Below are positions 18,521 to 28,883 of a DNA stretch of 64,000 nucleotides, one piece after another. Source of the stretch: Mycobacterium noviomagense. Its GTDB lineage: Bacteria > Actinomycetota > Actinomycetes > Mycobacteriales > Mycobacteriaceae. The stretch is taken from the NCBI RefSeq assembly GCF_010731635.1, contig NZ_AP022583.1, positions 4,340,001 through 4,404,000 on the forward strand, read 5' to 3'. The position numbers were made by a program, and so were the translations under genes. Below the pieces are notes generated by a model. It was not told where the DNA came from and did no database searches. It saw nothing but the letters and a program-made list of their open reading frames with translations. Numbering within the stretch: position 1 is the first letter of the stretch; each line of letters starts with the position of its first letter.

Positions 18521-19371
18521 CTCTTTACCGTCCGAAACAGGTATGACCCGACCGTGATGACACGGTCGTCGGCTCCTTCGTCGTGCATGAGTGTGCGCAC
18601 GGCCAGCACGCCGTCTGCACCGCCGATCGGCTCGGCCTCGATCCGGAAGGGCCCTAATTTGCCACGCGCAACGAACATCACATGAGACGAAACGCCTTGC
18701 AGCCGATCGGTGCCCGCTACGGCAGCGGCCCGCTCCAGGGCTGCTGTCTCCAGCAGCACGAACTGGGGTCCCAGATGCAGTGCGGCGTCGGGTGACGCGA
18801 CATCCGCGGCGAGTTCAGGCAATGTCCAGTGGCCGTCGGAGCGACGGTGTCCGCCGAAGACCTGCCACAGCGGCGGCAAATCAGGCGAGTCGACGACCTC
18901 GATGGGTTCGACAGGCATCCGCTGAAGTCCCTCGGGCGGCGTGCCGATGCTGATGCCCTGACCTTCGGTGAGTGCCAGCACCCGGGCTGGGCGGTCGGCG
19001 TCGACGATCCGCGAGCGGCTAAACCCCATCTGGCGGCCGCGTTTGAGCACCTCGGACACGATCTCGATGCGACGCACGTCGCGGCCTAGGTCGAGGATTT
19101 GGCAGGAGTGAATGACGGGATTGGGTACCGCTTCCAGGTCGGACATGCCGCCGCCTTCTGGGGAAGCGATCCCGAGCACGGCCAGCAGCAGTCCGCCGGT
19201 GGCATTGCGCATATCGCGGCGCAGCGTGACCGTGTCGTCGACCGGCCCGAGGTCCATCGACGCGTAGCTGCGGCCGATGTAGCGGTAGCTCAACAGCCCA
19301 CCCCAGCGGCGGCGAAGTTCAGCGGCGTATGCCTCGGGGTCACCGGCGAGTTCCCGGATGTCGCGCAACAT
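18517..19371 (-). CDS. Double-hotdog thioesterase-like protein
   Basis: 284 residues, function not established. The central half resembles PaaI/acyl-CoA thioesterase hotdog folds ([59 protein letters not shown]). The C-terminal half looks like a second hotdog ([19 protein letters not shown] to [19 protein letters not shown]). Catalytic residues cannot be assigned confidently. I start at the ATG 19369-19371, 8 bases after the stop of the ANTAR protein. The longer open frame has a low-complexity Arg/Pro start and would overlap that gene. It lies in the six-gene MEDS operon. Confidence 0.65.
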   Translation of the reverse strand: MLRDIRELAGDPEAYAAELRRRWGGLLSYRYIGRSYASMDLGPVDDTVTLRRDMRNATGGLLLAVLGIASPEGGGMSDLEAVPNPVIHSCQILDLGRDVRRIEIVSEVLKRGRQMGFSRSRIVDADRPARVLALTEGQGISIGTPPEGLQRMPVEPIEVVDSPDLPPLWQVFGGHRRSDGHWTLPELAADVASPDAALHLGPQFVLLETAALERAAAVAGTDRLQGVSSHVMFVARGKLGPFRIEAEPIGGADGVLAVRTLMHDEGADDRVITVGSYLFRTVKR

Positions 19372-19379
19372 CCGCCGGG

Positions 19380-20534
19380 TCAGCCCGGGTTGGGCGGCCA
19401 CACCTGGTGGTGGACTGCTTCCAGCGCGTCGAGAGTGGCCCGGGGAAGGTCGGTGGCGTCTTCGCCGGCCAGCTCCGCGTTGATCTGCTCCGCGAGTTCC
19501 CACACTGTGGTGTTGGTGTCCCGCGCCAATCGCGCCAGCAGAACGAACACCTGCTGGTTGCCGATCCCGAAGTGGCGCTTCAGCATTCGCTTGACCCGGT
19601 TGACGGCGGCTTGGCTGGCTGGCCGCTCACCATGTCGTGTTCGGTGGAGCAGCCCTGCCGCTGCCTCCCCTGAGGGGTACACGGGCGCCGGATGCACCTC
19701 GACATTGGTGAGGTGCAGCAAACCAGCGAGCCGGGTGACGATGGGCTGATCGGTGCACAGCCGGACCTTACGGTTGTGCTGGCGGGCGCATTCGTCCAGC
19801 AAGAGCATCTGTTCGTGGCCAATGAATTCCAGCCCTTGAGCGTCGATGTTGACGGTGCGGGCGGCCACCAGCGGCAGGGTGCGCTGCAGGGTGGTGGCGA
19901 ACAGCTCGTTGCTGGCGTCGTCGACTTCGCCGAACAAAGCGAAGTCAATGCCATCCACGGGTTGGGCGTAGATCCGGAACGTGACCGATCCGCGGCCCAC
20001 GAATGGGTGCAAGCAGATGAGTTCGGACGCGGCCCGACCGACTCGTGTCGTGTCGTATCCACAGAGTGCGGAGAACGGCAGTACCGCCATCTGCTGATCG
20101 ACGAGATACTCCAGGGTTGCCAATGCGTCACGCTGGTCGGTAGTACGCGCTACCGGTGTGACATCGGAGACTGCGCGGAAACCGGTGTAGCCGTTGCTGA
20201 TTGCATCTTCTGCCGCCGCGAGATACTTGTCCACCGCCCGATCGGCGTCGATGACATCGGTGCCCGGATGATAGGGGTAGTACTCGTCTGACGGCAGTAC
20301 CTCGATGAGGCCGGAATCGAGATGCTCGCGAATCGCCGGCATCGTCGCCAACTCCGAGTAGAGCGTCTCGCGGGTGCCTTCCGCGGCATAGGCGATGCGC
20401 TGCTTGTGTCGCAGTCCGACGGTGATGTATTCCGAAGCACGGCAAAGGAACTCCGCCCTATCACGGTAGCCCCAGCCGAGGTGGCCGAACGGAGCCATGC
20501 CGGCCGCCGACCGCACCGCACCATGCTGACGCAT
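19380..20534 (-). CDS. MEDS sensor protein with STAS-like and ANTAR domains
   Basis: 384 residues, predicted cytosolic signalling protein. Residues about 10-155 form a MEDS domain (GYRDRAEFLCRASEYITVGL, YYPYHPGTDVIDADRAVDKY, GYTGFRAVSDVT), a module thought to sense small hydrocarbon-type compounds. Residues about 175-270 resemble a STAS domain (ARTVNIDAQGLEFIGHEQML). Residues about 290-345 form an ANTAR RNA-binding domain (VNRVKRMLKRHFGIGNQQVF with the LARLARDTNTTVWELAEQIN helix), which in other proteins controls antitermination. The ATG overlaps the preceding stop by one base (TGATG). Domain calls are by eye. Confidence 0.75.
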   Translation of the reverse strand: MRQHGAVRSAAGMAPFGHLGWGYRDRAEFLCRASEYITVGLRHKQRIAYAAEGTRETLYSELATMPAIREHLDSGLIEVLPSDEYYPYHPGTDVIDADRAVDKYLAAAEDAISNGYTGFRAVSDVTPVARTTDQRDALATLEYLVDQQMAVLPFSALCGYDTTRVGRAASELICLHPFVGRGSVTFRIYAQPVDGIDFALFGEVDDASNELFATTLQRTLPLVAARTVNIDAQGLEFIGHEQMLLLDECARQHNRKVRLCTDQPIVTRLAGLLHLTNVEVHPAPVYPSGEAAAGLLHRTRHGERPASQAAVNRVKRMLKRHFGIGNQQVFVLLARLARDTNTTVWELAEQINAELAGEDATDLPRATLDALEAVHHQVWPPNPG

Positions 20535-21487
20535 CAGCCGATGTCCTCCACTCGAAGATAAGCGCGGATCGTCGTTCCGCCGGGCATGGTATGGCTGCGC
20601 AGCAAGTCGGCCACGGCGTTCACCACGCCGAGACCTCGTCCGCACGCGCTGTCGCTTTCATATGATCGCCGCCCGGTGAGCGGATCGTCGAGGTAGCCGC
20701 CGTCACGTGCTTGGCATACCAGATGACCTTCGTGGCGCCAAAACTCCAGCTGGCATGCTCCGTCGGCATGGTGCAGGCAACTGGCGGCCAATTCGTTGGC
20801 GATCAACAGCAGATCGGCAGCGCGGTTCGGGGAAAGGCCGAACCACTGGGCGTAGGTGGCCGCAAACGCTCGAGCGCCGGCGAGGTCAGCCAGCACCGAC
20901 ACGGTGTAGGTGACCGCCGTTGGGCTGCTGGGCAGCGGTTCGTTGTACTGCAGCCACGCGGCTTCGGGCGCGAAGGCGGGGCTGTCTTCCTCGGGCTGTC
21001 CGGTGTGCCAGAGCATCGGGTGGGTGGTGCGCGCGTCGGCAAGCGTCTGTGCATCGAGGTGCGTTGCGTCGTAGGGGCACAGGACGGTCATCTCCTGACC
21101 GGCGAAGGCGGTGTTGACCAGTGCCTCGTGCTGGACGCATGCCGGGTACTCCGCTTTTGAGCGGGTGGGCCAGATCTGTTCGCCGATCATGCGCACCCGG
21201 TGGGGTGCGTGCTCTTCGGCGAAGTGGCTGAGTATCCCGCCCAAGATCCATCCGGGGTTGCGCCCCGCCGTCGTCATGTCGATCATCGTGACGTCGGCAG
21301 CGGTGTCGCCAACGGCATCGCGTAGTAGCGCCAGATTGGGTCCGGGGACCGCGACCAGCACGGGTTGGCCGGCTTGCAACCCGTCGGTGATGAAGGGCGC
21401 CAGGCAGTCCAGGTATTCCTGGCTGGAGTGGTAGAAGAGGGCCGGATGCGTGAAGGCGCCGCGGTCCACAGTGGTAGTAGTCGTCAC
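20534..21487 (-). CDS. MEDS sensor protein with anti-sigma-type ATPase domain
   Basis: 317 residues. The N-terminal MEDS domain (about 10-170) has HPALFYHSSQEYLDCLAPFI, GQPVLVAVPGPNLALLRDAV, the MIGEQIWPTRSKAEYPACVQ block and VLCPYDATHLDAQTLADART. The C-terminal half is a HATPase_c-like anti-sigma regulatory domain (LLLIANELAASCLHHADGAC as the N-box, ARDGGYLDDP and GRGLGVVNAVADLLRS as G-boxes), the architecture of actinobacterial switch-protein kinases. GTG start at 21487 with GGGAG upstream. First gene of the six-gene operon. It and its ANTAR neighbour may form a partner-switching pair. Confidence 0.8.
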   Translation of the reverse strand: MTTTTTVDRGAFTHPALFYHSSQEYLDCLAPFITDGLQAGQPVLVAVPGPNLALLRDAVGDTAADVTMIDMTTAGRNPGWILGGILSHFAEEHAPHRVRMIGEQIWPTRSKAEYPACVQHEALVNTAFAGQEMTVLCPYDATHLDAQTLADARTTHPMLWHTGQPEEDSPAFAPEAAWLQYNEPLPSSPTAVTYTVSVLADLAGARAFAATYAQWFGLSPNRAADLLLIANELAASCLHHADGACQLEFWRHEGHLVCQARDGGYLDDPLTGRRSYESDSACGRGLGVVNAVADLLRSHTMPGGTTIRAYLRVEDIG

Positions 21488-21687
21488 GTCAGCGGCTCCC
21501 GCGCGGTTGCGGGCCGACGGTGCTGTCGGCCGTCATGGCAGTTCGGCGTTTGCCGGTCACCGGGGACCCCGCGCGGTAACGAAACAACGAGAATGGCCAC
21601 TGCGCTTGGGCTCCAGGTCCCACGCGCAAAGGCTACCCGTTGCCGCTACCCGATTGTCTAGTCTTCGGCGATAAGCAATTTGGTTAG

Positions 21688-22119
21688 TCAGAGCTCCAGC
21701 AGCACGGTCACCGGGCCGTCGTTGACCAGTTCGACTTGCATATGCGCGCCGAACACCCCTGTCTGCACGTGGGCGCCCAGCCGCTCCAGTGCAGCGGCGA
21801 ACGCCGTCACCAGGGGCTCGGCGACCGGGCGCGGCGCAGCGGCGTTCCACGATGGTCGCCGGCCCTTTGCGGTATCGGCATAAAGGGTGAACTGGCTGAT
21901 CACCAATATCGGCGCATCGACGTCGGCCGCAGACTGCTCCTCATCGAGAATGCGCAAGCGCCAAAGCTTTTCGGCGAGCCGCTGAGTGGTGTCGATGTCG
22001 TCGCTGTGCGTGACGCCCACGAATGCCAGTAGCCCCTGTTTCGCGGGCCGGATCGCCCCGACCTCCCGGCCGTCGACCGACACCTTTGCCGATGACACCC
22101 GCTGCACGAGAACCCGCAT
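21688..22119 (-). CDS. dtd: D-aminoacyl-tRNA deacylase
   Basis: 143 residues, identical to the length I recall for Rv1897c. Removes D-amino acids and glycine wrongly attached to tRNA. The N-terminal [17 protein letters not shown], the active-site [17 protein letters not shown] and the C-terminal [11 protein letters not shown] (NxGPVT motif) are all present. I start at ATG 22117-22119, the family start. A longer frame reaching 22182 adds unrelated residues. It is divergent from the Rv1898 homologue. Confidence 0.95.
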   Translation of the reverse strand: MRVLVQRVSSAKVSVDGREVGAIRPAKQGLLAFVGVTHSDDIDTTQRLAEKLWRLRILDEEQSAADVDAPILVISQFTLYADTAKGRRPSWNAAAPRPVAEPLVTAFAAALERLGAHVQTGVFGAHMQVELVNDGPVTVLLEL

Positions 22120-22203
22120 GGCCGCGATGCTGCCATCGCGACCGCCGCCGGCCAGCGGCTGGGTACGCTCGCCGTAGTGCATGCGCCCCGGAAGGTGAGG
22201 CAG

Positions 22204-22509
22204 ATGTCGGTGCTGGTCGCATTCTCCGTCACTCCCATGGGCGTCGGCGAGGCCGTGGGGGAGATCGTCGCCGAAGCGGTGCGGGTGGTTCGAGAGTCGG
22301 GGTTACCGAACAAGACCGACGCGATGTTCACCGAGGTCGAGGGCGACACGTGGGGCGAGGTGATGGCCGTAGTGGAACGCGCCGTGCAAGCCGTGGCCGC
22401 ACGCGCGCCCAGGGTCAGTGCGGTGATCAAGGCAGATGTTCGGCCCGGGGCCACCGACATGATGATTCGCAAGGTCGAGTCGGTGGAACGTCACCTCTCC
22501 CAGCGGTAG
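22204..22509 (+). CDS. MTH1187/YkoF-type thiamine-binding protein (Rv1898-like)
   Basis: 101-residue single-domain protein of the MTH1187 family (DUF77), ferredoxin-like fold, which in related proteins binds thiamine or other small ligands. [40 protein letters not shown] and [11 protein letters not shown] follow the family pattern. ATG at 22204 with GGAAGG/GTGAGG just upstream. Position and size match Rv1898. Confidence 0.85.
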   Translation: MSVLVAFSVTPMGVGEAVGEIVAEAVRVVRESGLPNKTDAMFTEVEGDTWGEVMAVVERAVQAVAARAPRVSAVIKADVRPGATDMMIRKVESVERHLSQR

Positions 22510-22517
22510 GGCTCGGG

Positions 22518-23018
22518 TCACGCCTCTGCGGCGGCGCGGAACGCCCGCTCGGCGTCGTCACCGCGGACGGCGAACACCACCCGCTCCAGTGAACGGGGCT
22601 TGTGCTGTCGCACCTCGTCGACCATCAGCCGCGCCGCGTCCTCGATCGGAAAACTGCCGACGCCGGTGCCGAAGGCCACCAGGGCGAGGGAACGGCAGCC
22701 AAGTTCGTCCGCCTTGGTCAGAGTCGAGCGAGTGGCACGCGCGATGATCTCCGCTGACGTCGGCCCGCCGAGCTCCATGGTGGCGGCATGAATGACGTAG
22801 CGCGCCGGCATATCGCCGGCGGTGGTCTCCACCGCCTCGCCCAGCCCGATCGGCGCTTTCTCGTTGGATTCGCGCTGCACCGCTGGACCCCCGGCGCGGG
22901 CGATGGCGGCAGCGACTCCACCGCCGTGCTTGAGCTGGGTGTTGGCCGCATTGGTGATCGCGTCGACGTCGAGCTTGGTCACGTCAGCTTGCAGTACTTC
23001 TAACTCGATCATTGCCAC
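22518..23018 (-). CDS. Macro-domain ADP-ribose-binding protein (Rv1899c-like)
   Basis: 166 residues forming a single macro domain that binds, and in the MacroD/YmdB branch hydrolyses, ADP-ribose derivatives. Typical motifs are ADVTKLDVDAITNAANTQL, GGGVAAAIARAGG, GEAVETTAGDMPARYVIHAA and the GTGVGSFPIEDAARLM loop. M. tuberculosis Rv1899c (LppD) is annotated as a longer lipoprotein carrying this domain; here there is no lipobox or N-terminal extension. Start at GTG 23018, or ATG 23012 two codons later. Confidence 0.88.
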   Translation of the reverse strand: MAMIELEVLQADVTKLDVDAITNAANTQLKHGGGVAAAIARAGGPAVQRESNEKAPIGLGEAVETTAGDMPARYVIHAATMELGGPTSAEIIARATRSTLTKADELGCRSLALVAFGTGVGSFPIEDAARLMVDEVRQHKPRSLERVVFAVRGDDAERAFRAAAEA

Positions 23019-23027
23019 ATCTTGCCG

Positions 23028-24566
23028 CTAGAAGGGCGGCGGTTGGTTGCGTTCGGCGATGTGGGCGTCGTTGAGAGCACGTTCAGCATCGATGCGCCGC
23101 GCGCGGTCTTGTTCTCGGGTTCGGCGGCGCACGGGCATCATCAGACCGCGATGGGCAAGAAGTTGCACCGTTGGAGCAGCGGGTAATTCGCCGGTAGGCA
23201 GACAAAGCGTCGGAAACAACAAGCGACTGCCTGGATGAGTGGTGTAGGTCTGGCCGGTCGGCGACGTCCACACCACAGTTCCGTCGGGCAACTGTCTATC
23301 ACGCCAAGCTGTCCAGAATGTCTTGAGCAAGTGGTGTTTTCGACACAGACACTTGAGATTCGATGGGTGGGTCGAGCCACCGGCATGATACGGCACTGTA
23401 TGGTCCACATCGCAAAACTCAGCGGGCCGATCGCAATTGGGGAACCGACAGGTCATGTCGCGGCAGCGGACGAACCGCTCCAGCGCGGCCGAGGGGCGGT
23501 ATCCAGCTTCGGGTTTCGACAATTCGCCGGGATGGTGCACTGGTTGCAGCTTGGCGCCGTTGCGGATCAACTCAGCCAGCAGCGCAGGCGGGATTACCCC
23601 GCCACTGGTCAGCACCGCCGCCGGCGCATTGACAGTAGGCACGTCGGGTTCGGGATCGGGCGGCCGCACCAAGGGTTCGTCGGGCATGATCGGCCGCGAC
23701 GCTCGCTCACCCGACAGGTGCTGGTCCGGCTCGGCGCTCACCGCCGATTGGTCGGCGACGACGTGGATTGCTACACCAGATGCCCGTTCGTTCTTTTGAT
23801 GCGCGGCAGGGCAGTGCGCGTTGCCACAGCCACACGCAAGATGGTCGGCCCCTGCGGCAAGTGCACCCAACGCGTCGGCGCGCCGCTGCGCGATAGTGCG
23901 ACGGTCGTCGTCGCACACGGCATGGGCCATCTGCATCAACCGCCGATCCAGTACCGCGGCATCGGTGGCATACAGCCGACCCCACATAGCTGTGGTGCCG
24001 CCCTGCTGATTCGCCGAGTCGATGACCACGTCACGGCTACGCGCGGTAGCGCGTGTACGCCGCAGCGCACCGGGATCGTACTGGTCCACAATCGCCTCGA
24101 TGGCCTGCGCGGTCTTGTTCACCGACAGCGGCCCAAATCGCGCGGCATCCTCGGCCAGGGTCTTATCGACCAGCTGCAGCGTCTTGGAGTCTTTGATGAG
24201 GTCGGTGTGCCACACCATCGTCGACGCCAACCGGGCATTAATGACGCCGTCCATAAACAATGCGCCCACCCGTGGCAGCCGGTCACGCAACGCCACGGCC
24301 AGATACATCTGCCCGGATGCCATGCCGTGGCTGATGCCTTCTGCGGCACCGACCTCGGCGGCTATTGCGTCCCAGTTGTCGCATGACCACCGCCCGCGCT
24401 CAGCTGACCCGCCCTCGACCCGGCGGTCGACCAGCTCTGCAATGGCGGCCAGTCGGCGGGCCGACGCGGCCGCCTCCACCCGCGCCCAGCCCGCGATTGC
24501 CGTTACCAGCGTCGCGTCATCGGCACCCTTCACCGCCTCCGGATCGGGTAGCGAGTCATCGAACAT
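23028..24566 (-). CDS. DUF222 / HNH endonuclease protein (13E12 repeat family)
   Basis: 512 residues. The N-terminal DUF222 domain covers most of the protein. An HNH nuclease motif lies near the C-terminus: [40 protein letters not shown]. The cysteines and His residues for metal binding are complete. Members are abundant in mycobacteria as the REP13E12 family and are DNA-damage induced. The start ATG (24564-24566) is embedded in a near-perfect LexA box, which fixes it; the frame extends far upstream, but that part is Arg/Pro/Ser-rich noise antisense to lipJ. Biological role unknown. Confidence 0.9.
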   Translation of the reverse strand: MFDDSLPDPEAVKGADDATLVTAIAGWARVEAAASARRLAAIAELVDRRVEGGSAERGRWSCDNWDAIAAEVGAAEGISHGMASGQMYLAVALRDRLPRVGALFMDGVINARLASTMVWHTDLIKDSKTLQLVDKTLAEDAARFGPLSVNKTAQAIEAIVDQYDPGALRRTRATARSRDVVIDSANQQGGTTAMWGRLYATDAAVLDRRLMQMAHAVCDDDRRTIAQRRADALGALAAGADHLACGCGNAHCPAAHQKNERASGVAIHVVADQSAVSAEPDQHLSGERASRPIMPDEPLVRPPDPEPDVPTVNAPAAVLTSGGVIPPALLAELIRNGAKLQPVHHPGELSKPEAGYRPSAALERFVRCRDMTCRFPNCDRPAEFCDVDHTVPYHAGGSTHPSNLKCLCRKHHLLKTFWTAWRDRQLPDGTVVWTSPTGQTYTTHPGSRLLFPTLCLPTGELPAAPTVQLLAHRGLMMPVRRRTREQDRARRIDAERALNDAHIAERNQPPPF

Positions 24567-24574
24567 ACGTACGA
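24559..24574. promoter_or_regulatory. LexA (SOS) box over the DUF222 start codon
   Basis: TCGAACATACGTACGA fits the mycobacterial SOS box TCGAACNNNNGTTCGA with one mismatch (A for T in the second half). On the minus strand the ATG TTC GA of the gene start forms one half-site, the arrangement I recall for 13E12 genes. Confidence 0.8.
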
Positions 24575-24678
24575 TTCTACTAGACGGCGGAGACAAGTGG
24601 ACCGCCGAAGACCCCAAGCTGTGGACCAGGATCCAACTGTGGACAAGCCGGTCTCGCCCAACTACCGGACGCACCGGA

Positions 24679-26052
24679 CTACCGCCCGACCGTCGCCTCG
24701 TCGCGCGCCAGCGCGCACAGTTGCCAGCGGCCCGGCACACCTTTGAGTTCGTGCTCACCGCGATCGCTGAACCTGCGCCGAGACCCCGTGACGATGTCGC
24801 GCACCGTGGCCGACACCAGCACCTCGCTGGGTCCGGCGAGCGCCGCGACACGGGCACAGATGTGCACGGCCAAGCCGGCGACGTCGGCGCCGCGCGCTTC
24901 GACTTCACCGGCGTGGATCCCAATCCGCACTTCGATTCCGAGCACACGCACGGCGTCGACGATCGCGTCTGCGCACTCGATGGCGGCACTCGGGCTGGTA
25001 AAGGTCGCCACGAATCCATCACCGGCAGTGTTTACTTCGCGACCACCGAACCGGCCGAGCTGGTGGCGGATGATGGTGTCGTGGTTGTCGAGCAGGTCTC
25101 GCCACCGGTCGTCGCCGAGTGCAGCGGCGCGCTCTGTCGACGCGACAATGTCGGTGAACACGATCGTGGTCAGCATCCGCTCGGCATCGAAGCCGCCTCG
25201 CACGCCGGTGATGAACTCCTCGATTTCCTCGAGCATCGGCGCCGTCTCGCCCACCCAGTACAGGGAATCAGCGCCGGGGAGTTCCACATATTTTGATCCG
25301 GCGATCTGCTCGGCGAGGTATCGACCGTGGCCGGCGGGGATGAACTCGACGTCGGCGCGGTGCAGGATCAGCGTCGGTGCCGAGATGCGTACAAGTGTGT
25401 CGCGGACGTCGGCCTGCGCAACGATCTCGGTGGCAGCACGGGCCATGCTTGGCGACGCGGCACGGTTGCCGGCCATATCCCACCACGCGCGGAATGCGTC
25501 GTCCCGGGCGACGCTAGGCGCCACGATCCCCAAAACGTCAAATCCTTGGTCGACCGCGTCCGGTTCTAGTCCGACCGTGCCAAACTGAGCGGCGTTGTCC
25601 GGATCGGCGCCGATCGGATAGTTGGGCGCCCGCAGCACCCGTGCGGCACCGTTGACGATCACCAAGCTGCGCACCCGCTCGGGATAGTCAGCGGCCAGCA
25701 CTAGTCCGATCATCGCGTTGAAACTCGGCGCGAACACCGCAGCCTGCGTGCAGCCGACCGCGTCCATAACCGCGATCGCATCCTCGGCCCAGAACCGCGG
25801 TCCCATCATGTCCAGCGACGGAACGCGCGACGACAGGCCCATGCCGCGCAGGTCGAACCGGATCACCCGGTTGAACGCCGCCAGCCGCCGATGAAAGCGG
25901 TACATCGACGGCTCTGCGTCGATCGTGTCGATCGGTATCGACGGCCCGGGCAGCACGAGCAGATCATTCGGCCCATCGCCGAAGACCTGGTAGGCGATGT
26001 CCATCTCACCGCACTTCGCGTAGCGGGTCCGGGGGAGCTGCGCCACTGCCAC
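24679..26052 (-). CDS. lipJ: Alpha/beta hydrolase fused to adenylyl cyclase (LipJ, Rv1900c-like)
   Basis: 457 residues (Rv1900c is 462). Residues 1-275 form an alpha/beta-hydrolase domain: [31 protein letters not shown], and the nucleophile elbow region [11 protein letters not shown], which lacks the standard GxSxG. Residues about 290-455 form a class III nucleotide cyclase domain ([65 protein letters not shown]). M. tuberculosis Rv1900c is a cyclase with noncanonical substrate-binding residues. The hydrolase substrate is unknown. Start ATG at 26050-26052, divergent from cinA. Confidence 0.93.
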   Translation of the reverse strand: MAVAQLPRTRYAKCGEMDIAYQVFGDGPNDLLVLPGPSIPIDTIDAEPSMYRFHRRLAAFNRVIRFDLRGMGLSSRVPSLDMMGPRFWAEDAIAVMDAVGCTQAAVFAPSFNAMIGLVLAADYPERVRSLVIVNGAARVLRAPNYPIGADPDNAAQFGTVGLEPDAVDQGFDVLGIVAPSVARDDAFRAWWDMAGNRAASPSMARAATEIVAQADVRDTLVRISAPTLILHRADVEFIPAGHGRYLAEQIAGSKYVELPGADSLYWVGETAPMLEEIEEFITGVRGGFDAERMLTTIVFTDIVASTERAAALGDDRWRDLLDNHDTIIRHQLGRFGGREVNTAGDGFVATFTSPSAAIECADAIVDAVRVLGIEVRIGIHAGEVEARGADVAGLAVHICARVAALAGPSEVLVSATVRDIVTGSRRRFSDRGEHELKGVPGRWQLCALARDEATVGR

Positions 26053-26089
26053 AGGCTAATCAACACAGCGGCTGCGTAATGTCATACCG

Positions 26090-27358
26090 GTGAGCGCACG
26101 CGCAGGCATCGTGGTCACCGGAACCGAGGTCCTGACCGGTCGGGTGCCAGACCGCAACGGCCCCTGGATCGCCGATCGGCTTCTGGAGTTGGGCGTTGAA
26201 CTGGCGCACATCACGATCTGCGGTGACCGGCGCAGCGACATCAAGGCGCAGCTGAGCTTCATGGCCGACCAGGGTGTGGATCTGATCGTCACCAGCGGCG
26301 GGTTGGGGCCGACGGCCGACGATATGACCGTCGAGACCGTGGCGCGCTTCTGCGGACGGGAACTGGTGCTCGACGTCGAACTCGAAGCCCGGATCGCCGC
26401 CATCCTCAAATCCCTCAGTTCGGCGTTCACCGACCTCGACTTCGACGCGGTGCGCGCAGCCAACCGCAAACAGGCCCTGGTCCCGGCCGGAGCGCAGGTG
26501 ATCGACCCGGTGGGAACCGCGCCCGGCGTCGTCGTGCCCGGGACACCGACCGTGCTCGTGCTCCCCGGACCACCGCGCGAGCTGCAACCGATGTGGCGGA
26601 CCGCGGTGCAGCTGCCCGCCGTCCAGCAGGCGATCGCCGGCCGGACGACGTATCGGCAGGAGACCGTGCGGATGTTCGGCCTTCCCGAGTCGGGGTTGGC
26701 CGAGACACTGCGCGAAGCCGAGAAGGACGTTCCGGGTTTCGAGTCGCTGGAGATCACCACCTGCTTGCGGCGCGGCGAGATCGAAATGGTCACCCGCTAC
26801 GAGCCGGATGCAGCAGACGTATACAAGCAGCTCGTCGAGTTGCTGCGGGAACGCCACGGCCATCACATCTACTCCGAGGACGGCGCGACTGTCGACGAGC
26901 AGCTGGCGCAGTTGTTGGCCGGGCGTCGGATCGCGACGGCCGAGTCGTGTACCGCCGGGCTGGTGGCGGCGCGATTGACCGATCGTTCCGGTTCGTCGTC
27001 GTACGTCGCCGGCGGAGTTGTCGCCTATGCCAATGAGGCGAAAGTCGCACTACTGGGCGTGGATTCGAGCCTGATCGAGGCCCACGGGGCGGTGTCCGAG
27101 CCGGTAGCCGAGGCGATGGCCGAAGGCGCACTGCGAAAGTTCGACGCTGACACCGCGATCGCGACCACCGGAATCGCCGGGCCCGGCGGCGGCACCGACG
27201 AAAAGCCGGTCGGGACGGTGTGCTTCAGCGTGAAGCTGGCCGACGGCCCGACAATTACCCGCACGCTCCGGCTGCCCGGCAACCGGGCCGATATCCGCGA
27301 GCGCTCGACTACGGTCGCGTTGCATCTGCTGCGCCGAGCGCTCGTTACTGCTATCTGA
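26090..27358 (+). CDS. cinA: CinA family nicotinamide-nucleotide amidase
   Basis: 422 residues, two domains. The N-terminal MoaB/MogA-like domain (COG1058) has [35 protein letters not shown] and [13 protein letters not shown]. The C-terminal deamidase domain (about 255-420) has [31 protein letters not shown], and [18 protein letters not shown]. The C-terminal domain converts NMN to nicotinic acid mononucleotide in NAD recycling. GTG start at 26090. Its end overlaps the convergent nanT stop by 8 bases. Matches Rv1901. Confidence 0.93.
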   Translation: MSARAGIVVTGTEVLTGRVPDRNGPWIADRLLELGVELAHITICGDRRSDIKAQLSFMADQGVDLIVTSGGLGPTADDMTVETVARFCGRELVLDVELEARIAAILKSLSSAFTDLDFDAVRAANRKQALVPAGAQVIDPVGTAPGVVVPGTPTVLVLPGPPRELQPMWRTAVQLPAVQQAIAGRTTYRQETVRMFGLPESGLAETLREAEKDVPGFESLEITTCLRRGEIEMVTRYEPDAADVYKQLVELLRERHGHHIYSEDGATVDEQLAQLLAGRRIATAESCTAGLVAARLTDRSGSSSYVAGGVVAYANEAKVALLGVDSSLIEAHGAVSEPVAEAMAEGALRKFDADTAIATTGIAGPGGGTDEKPVGTVCFSVKLADGPTITRTLRLPGNRADIRERSTTVALHLLRRALVTAI

Positions 27359-28634
27359 AAACCTCTGTGGGGCAAGCTGTTTGCGTACCCCCGAAACGGA
27401 TACCGGTGGCGTCCCGGCCGATGAGCGACAACAATGCGACCGCGCTCAGCACCGGCACAATCGTCACGGCCAGCGCGAACGGGTAGCCGTGGGAGCTGGC
27501 CAGGCGTTCCTGGATAGGCAGATTGAACGCGGCCAGCAGATTGCCCAGCTGGTACGTCACACCGGGATAGAGGCCCCGGATGGCGTCCGGCGACATCTCG
27601 GTCAGGTGCGCGGGAATGACGCCCCATGCCCCTTGTACGACGACTTGCATCAAAAACGAGCCCAGGCACAACAGCGCGGCGGTGCGCGAGTAGGCGAACA
27701 GCGGCACGATAGGCAGCCCAAGAAGCGCGCACCAGACGATGGTGCGGCAGCGGCCGAGCCGCTGGGAGAGCGTACCGAAGGCCATCCCGCCGAGAATGCC
27801 GCCGACGCTGTAGATCACGACGATCCACTTGGTCGTCGCGCTGCCCAGCCCGGCTCCGCCGTTGGACGTGGCCGACAGGAAGGTCGGGTAGACGTCTTGG
27901 GTGCCGTGGCTCATCCAATTGAACGCGGTCATCAGCAGCACCAAATAGATGAACAGCCGAACCATCTTGACGTCCCGCAGCACGTCGCGAACCTTCGTTT
28001 GGCTCAGTCTCATTCGATCCTGCGCGGTCTCCCACACCTCGGATTCGGTCACCCGGTAGCGGATGACGAGGCTGATCAATGCGGGGATGATGCTCAGGCC
28101 GAACAGCCAGCGCCACGAGAGGCCCAGCACATTCATCACCAGCAGCGACGCCAGAGTCGCCAGCAGGTAACCGTAGAGGTAGCCCTCCTGCAGCACACCA
28201 GAGAAGAAGCCGCGACGCTCGGCGGGAATCTTCTCCATCGCCAGCGCGGCGCCCAGCCCCCATTCACCGCCCATCCCGATGCCGTAGAGCAGCCGCAGGA
28301 TCACCAGGACAGTGAAATTCGGGGCGAACGCGCACAGGAACCCGATCACCGAGTACAACGTCACGTCCACCATCAGCGGCACTCGCCGGCCCACCCGATC
28401 TGCCCACAGCCCGAACAGCAAGGCGCCCACCGGGCGCATCATCAGTGTGGCGGTGGTGATGAACGCGACTTCGGTCTTGCTGTGGTGAAAGGTCTTGGCG
28501 ATGTCGGCGTATACCAGCACGACGACGAAGTAGTCGAAAGCGTCCATGGTCCAGCCCAGCAGGGCGGCGATGAACGAATTTCGCTGATCGGCGGTAAGCC
28601 TTTGGCTTCGGCCGACGTGAGACGAGGCTGTCAA
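27351..28634 (-). CDS. nanT: MFS carboxylate/sialate transporter (NanT, Rv1902c-like)
   Basis: 427 residues of the major facilitator superfamily, sialate/lactate proton symporter branch; about 12 membrane helices expected. [20 protein letters not shown] is the first helix with the typical DxFD motif, [20 protein letters not shown] is the signature loop 2-3, and [20 protein letters not shown] is helix 4. True substrate uncertain: sialic acid is unlikely in this genus and small carboxylates are more plausible. Start is TTG at 28634, since no ATG or GTG occurs in frame before the first helix. Orthologous position to Rv1902c. Confidence 0.87.
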   Translation of the reverse strand: MTASSHVGRSQRLTADQRNSFIAALLGWTMDAFDYFVVVLVYADIAKTFHHSKTEVAFITTATLMMRPVGALLFGLWADRVGRRVPLMVDVTLYSVIGFLCAFAPNFTVLVILRLLYGIGMGGEWGLGAALAMEKIPAERRGFFSGVLQEGYLYGYLLATLASLLVMNVLGLSWRWLFGLSIIPALISLVIRYRVTESEVWETAQDRMRLSQTKVRDVLRDVKMVRLFIYLVLLMTAFNWMSHGTQDVYPTFLSATSNGGAGLGSATTKWIVVIYSVGGILGGMAFGTLSQRLGRCRTIVWCALLGLPIVPLFAYSRTAALLCLGSFLMQVVVQGAWGVIPAHLTEMSPDAIRGLYPGVTYQLGNLLAAFNLPIQERLASSHGYPFALAVTIVPVLSAVALLSLIGRDATGIRFGGTQTACPTEVFR

Positions 28635-28637
28635 GGT

Positions 28638-28883
28638 CTAGGCTGCCCCGCCGTACTGCCACACCAAGCTGTGGTTACCGGTCATCGTCGGATTGCACCA
28701 CATGGTTCGCCCGTTGTCGTCTTGGGTGGTCGCGTGCAGGGTGGGGCAGGGGTCGCCCGGCGAGGGTGCCTGGGCTTGGGCCAGACCGCCGCCGACGGCG
28801 AAGGCGATCGGCACAGCGGCTGCGATGGTGGCAAGCCGACGTGTACTCAGGATCGAGCGCCGTGAATCACTTTCGTTCGGCAC
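28638..28883 (-). CDS. Small exported protein
   Basis: 81 residues with a signal peptide (LSTRRLATIAAAVPIAFAVG) cleaved probably after AQAQA, leaving about 45 residues with two cysteines (DPCPTLHATTQ, RTMWCNPTM) and a C-terminal NHSLVWQYGG. Function unknown. It begins within the last 17 bases of the hydrolase gene (GTG at 28883), suggesting coupled translation, and ends 3 bases before the nanT start. Confidence 0.7.
   Translation of the reverse strand: MPNESDSRRSILSTRRLATIAAAVPIAFAVGGGLAQAQAPSPGDPCPTLHATTQDDNGRTMWCNPTMTGNHSLVWQYGGAA

Noticed and set aside
24567..25022. N-terminal extension of the DUF222 gene to 664 residues
   Set aside because: The added part is low-complexity Arg/Pro/Ser sequence antisense to lipJ, and the LexA box fixes the start at 24566.
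27381..28865. A 494-codon frame antisense to nanT
   Set aside because: Its Arg/Gln/His-rich composition is that of an antisense shadow of a hydrophobic transporter, and it shows no motif.
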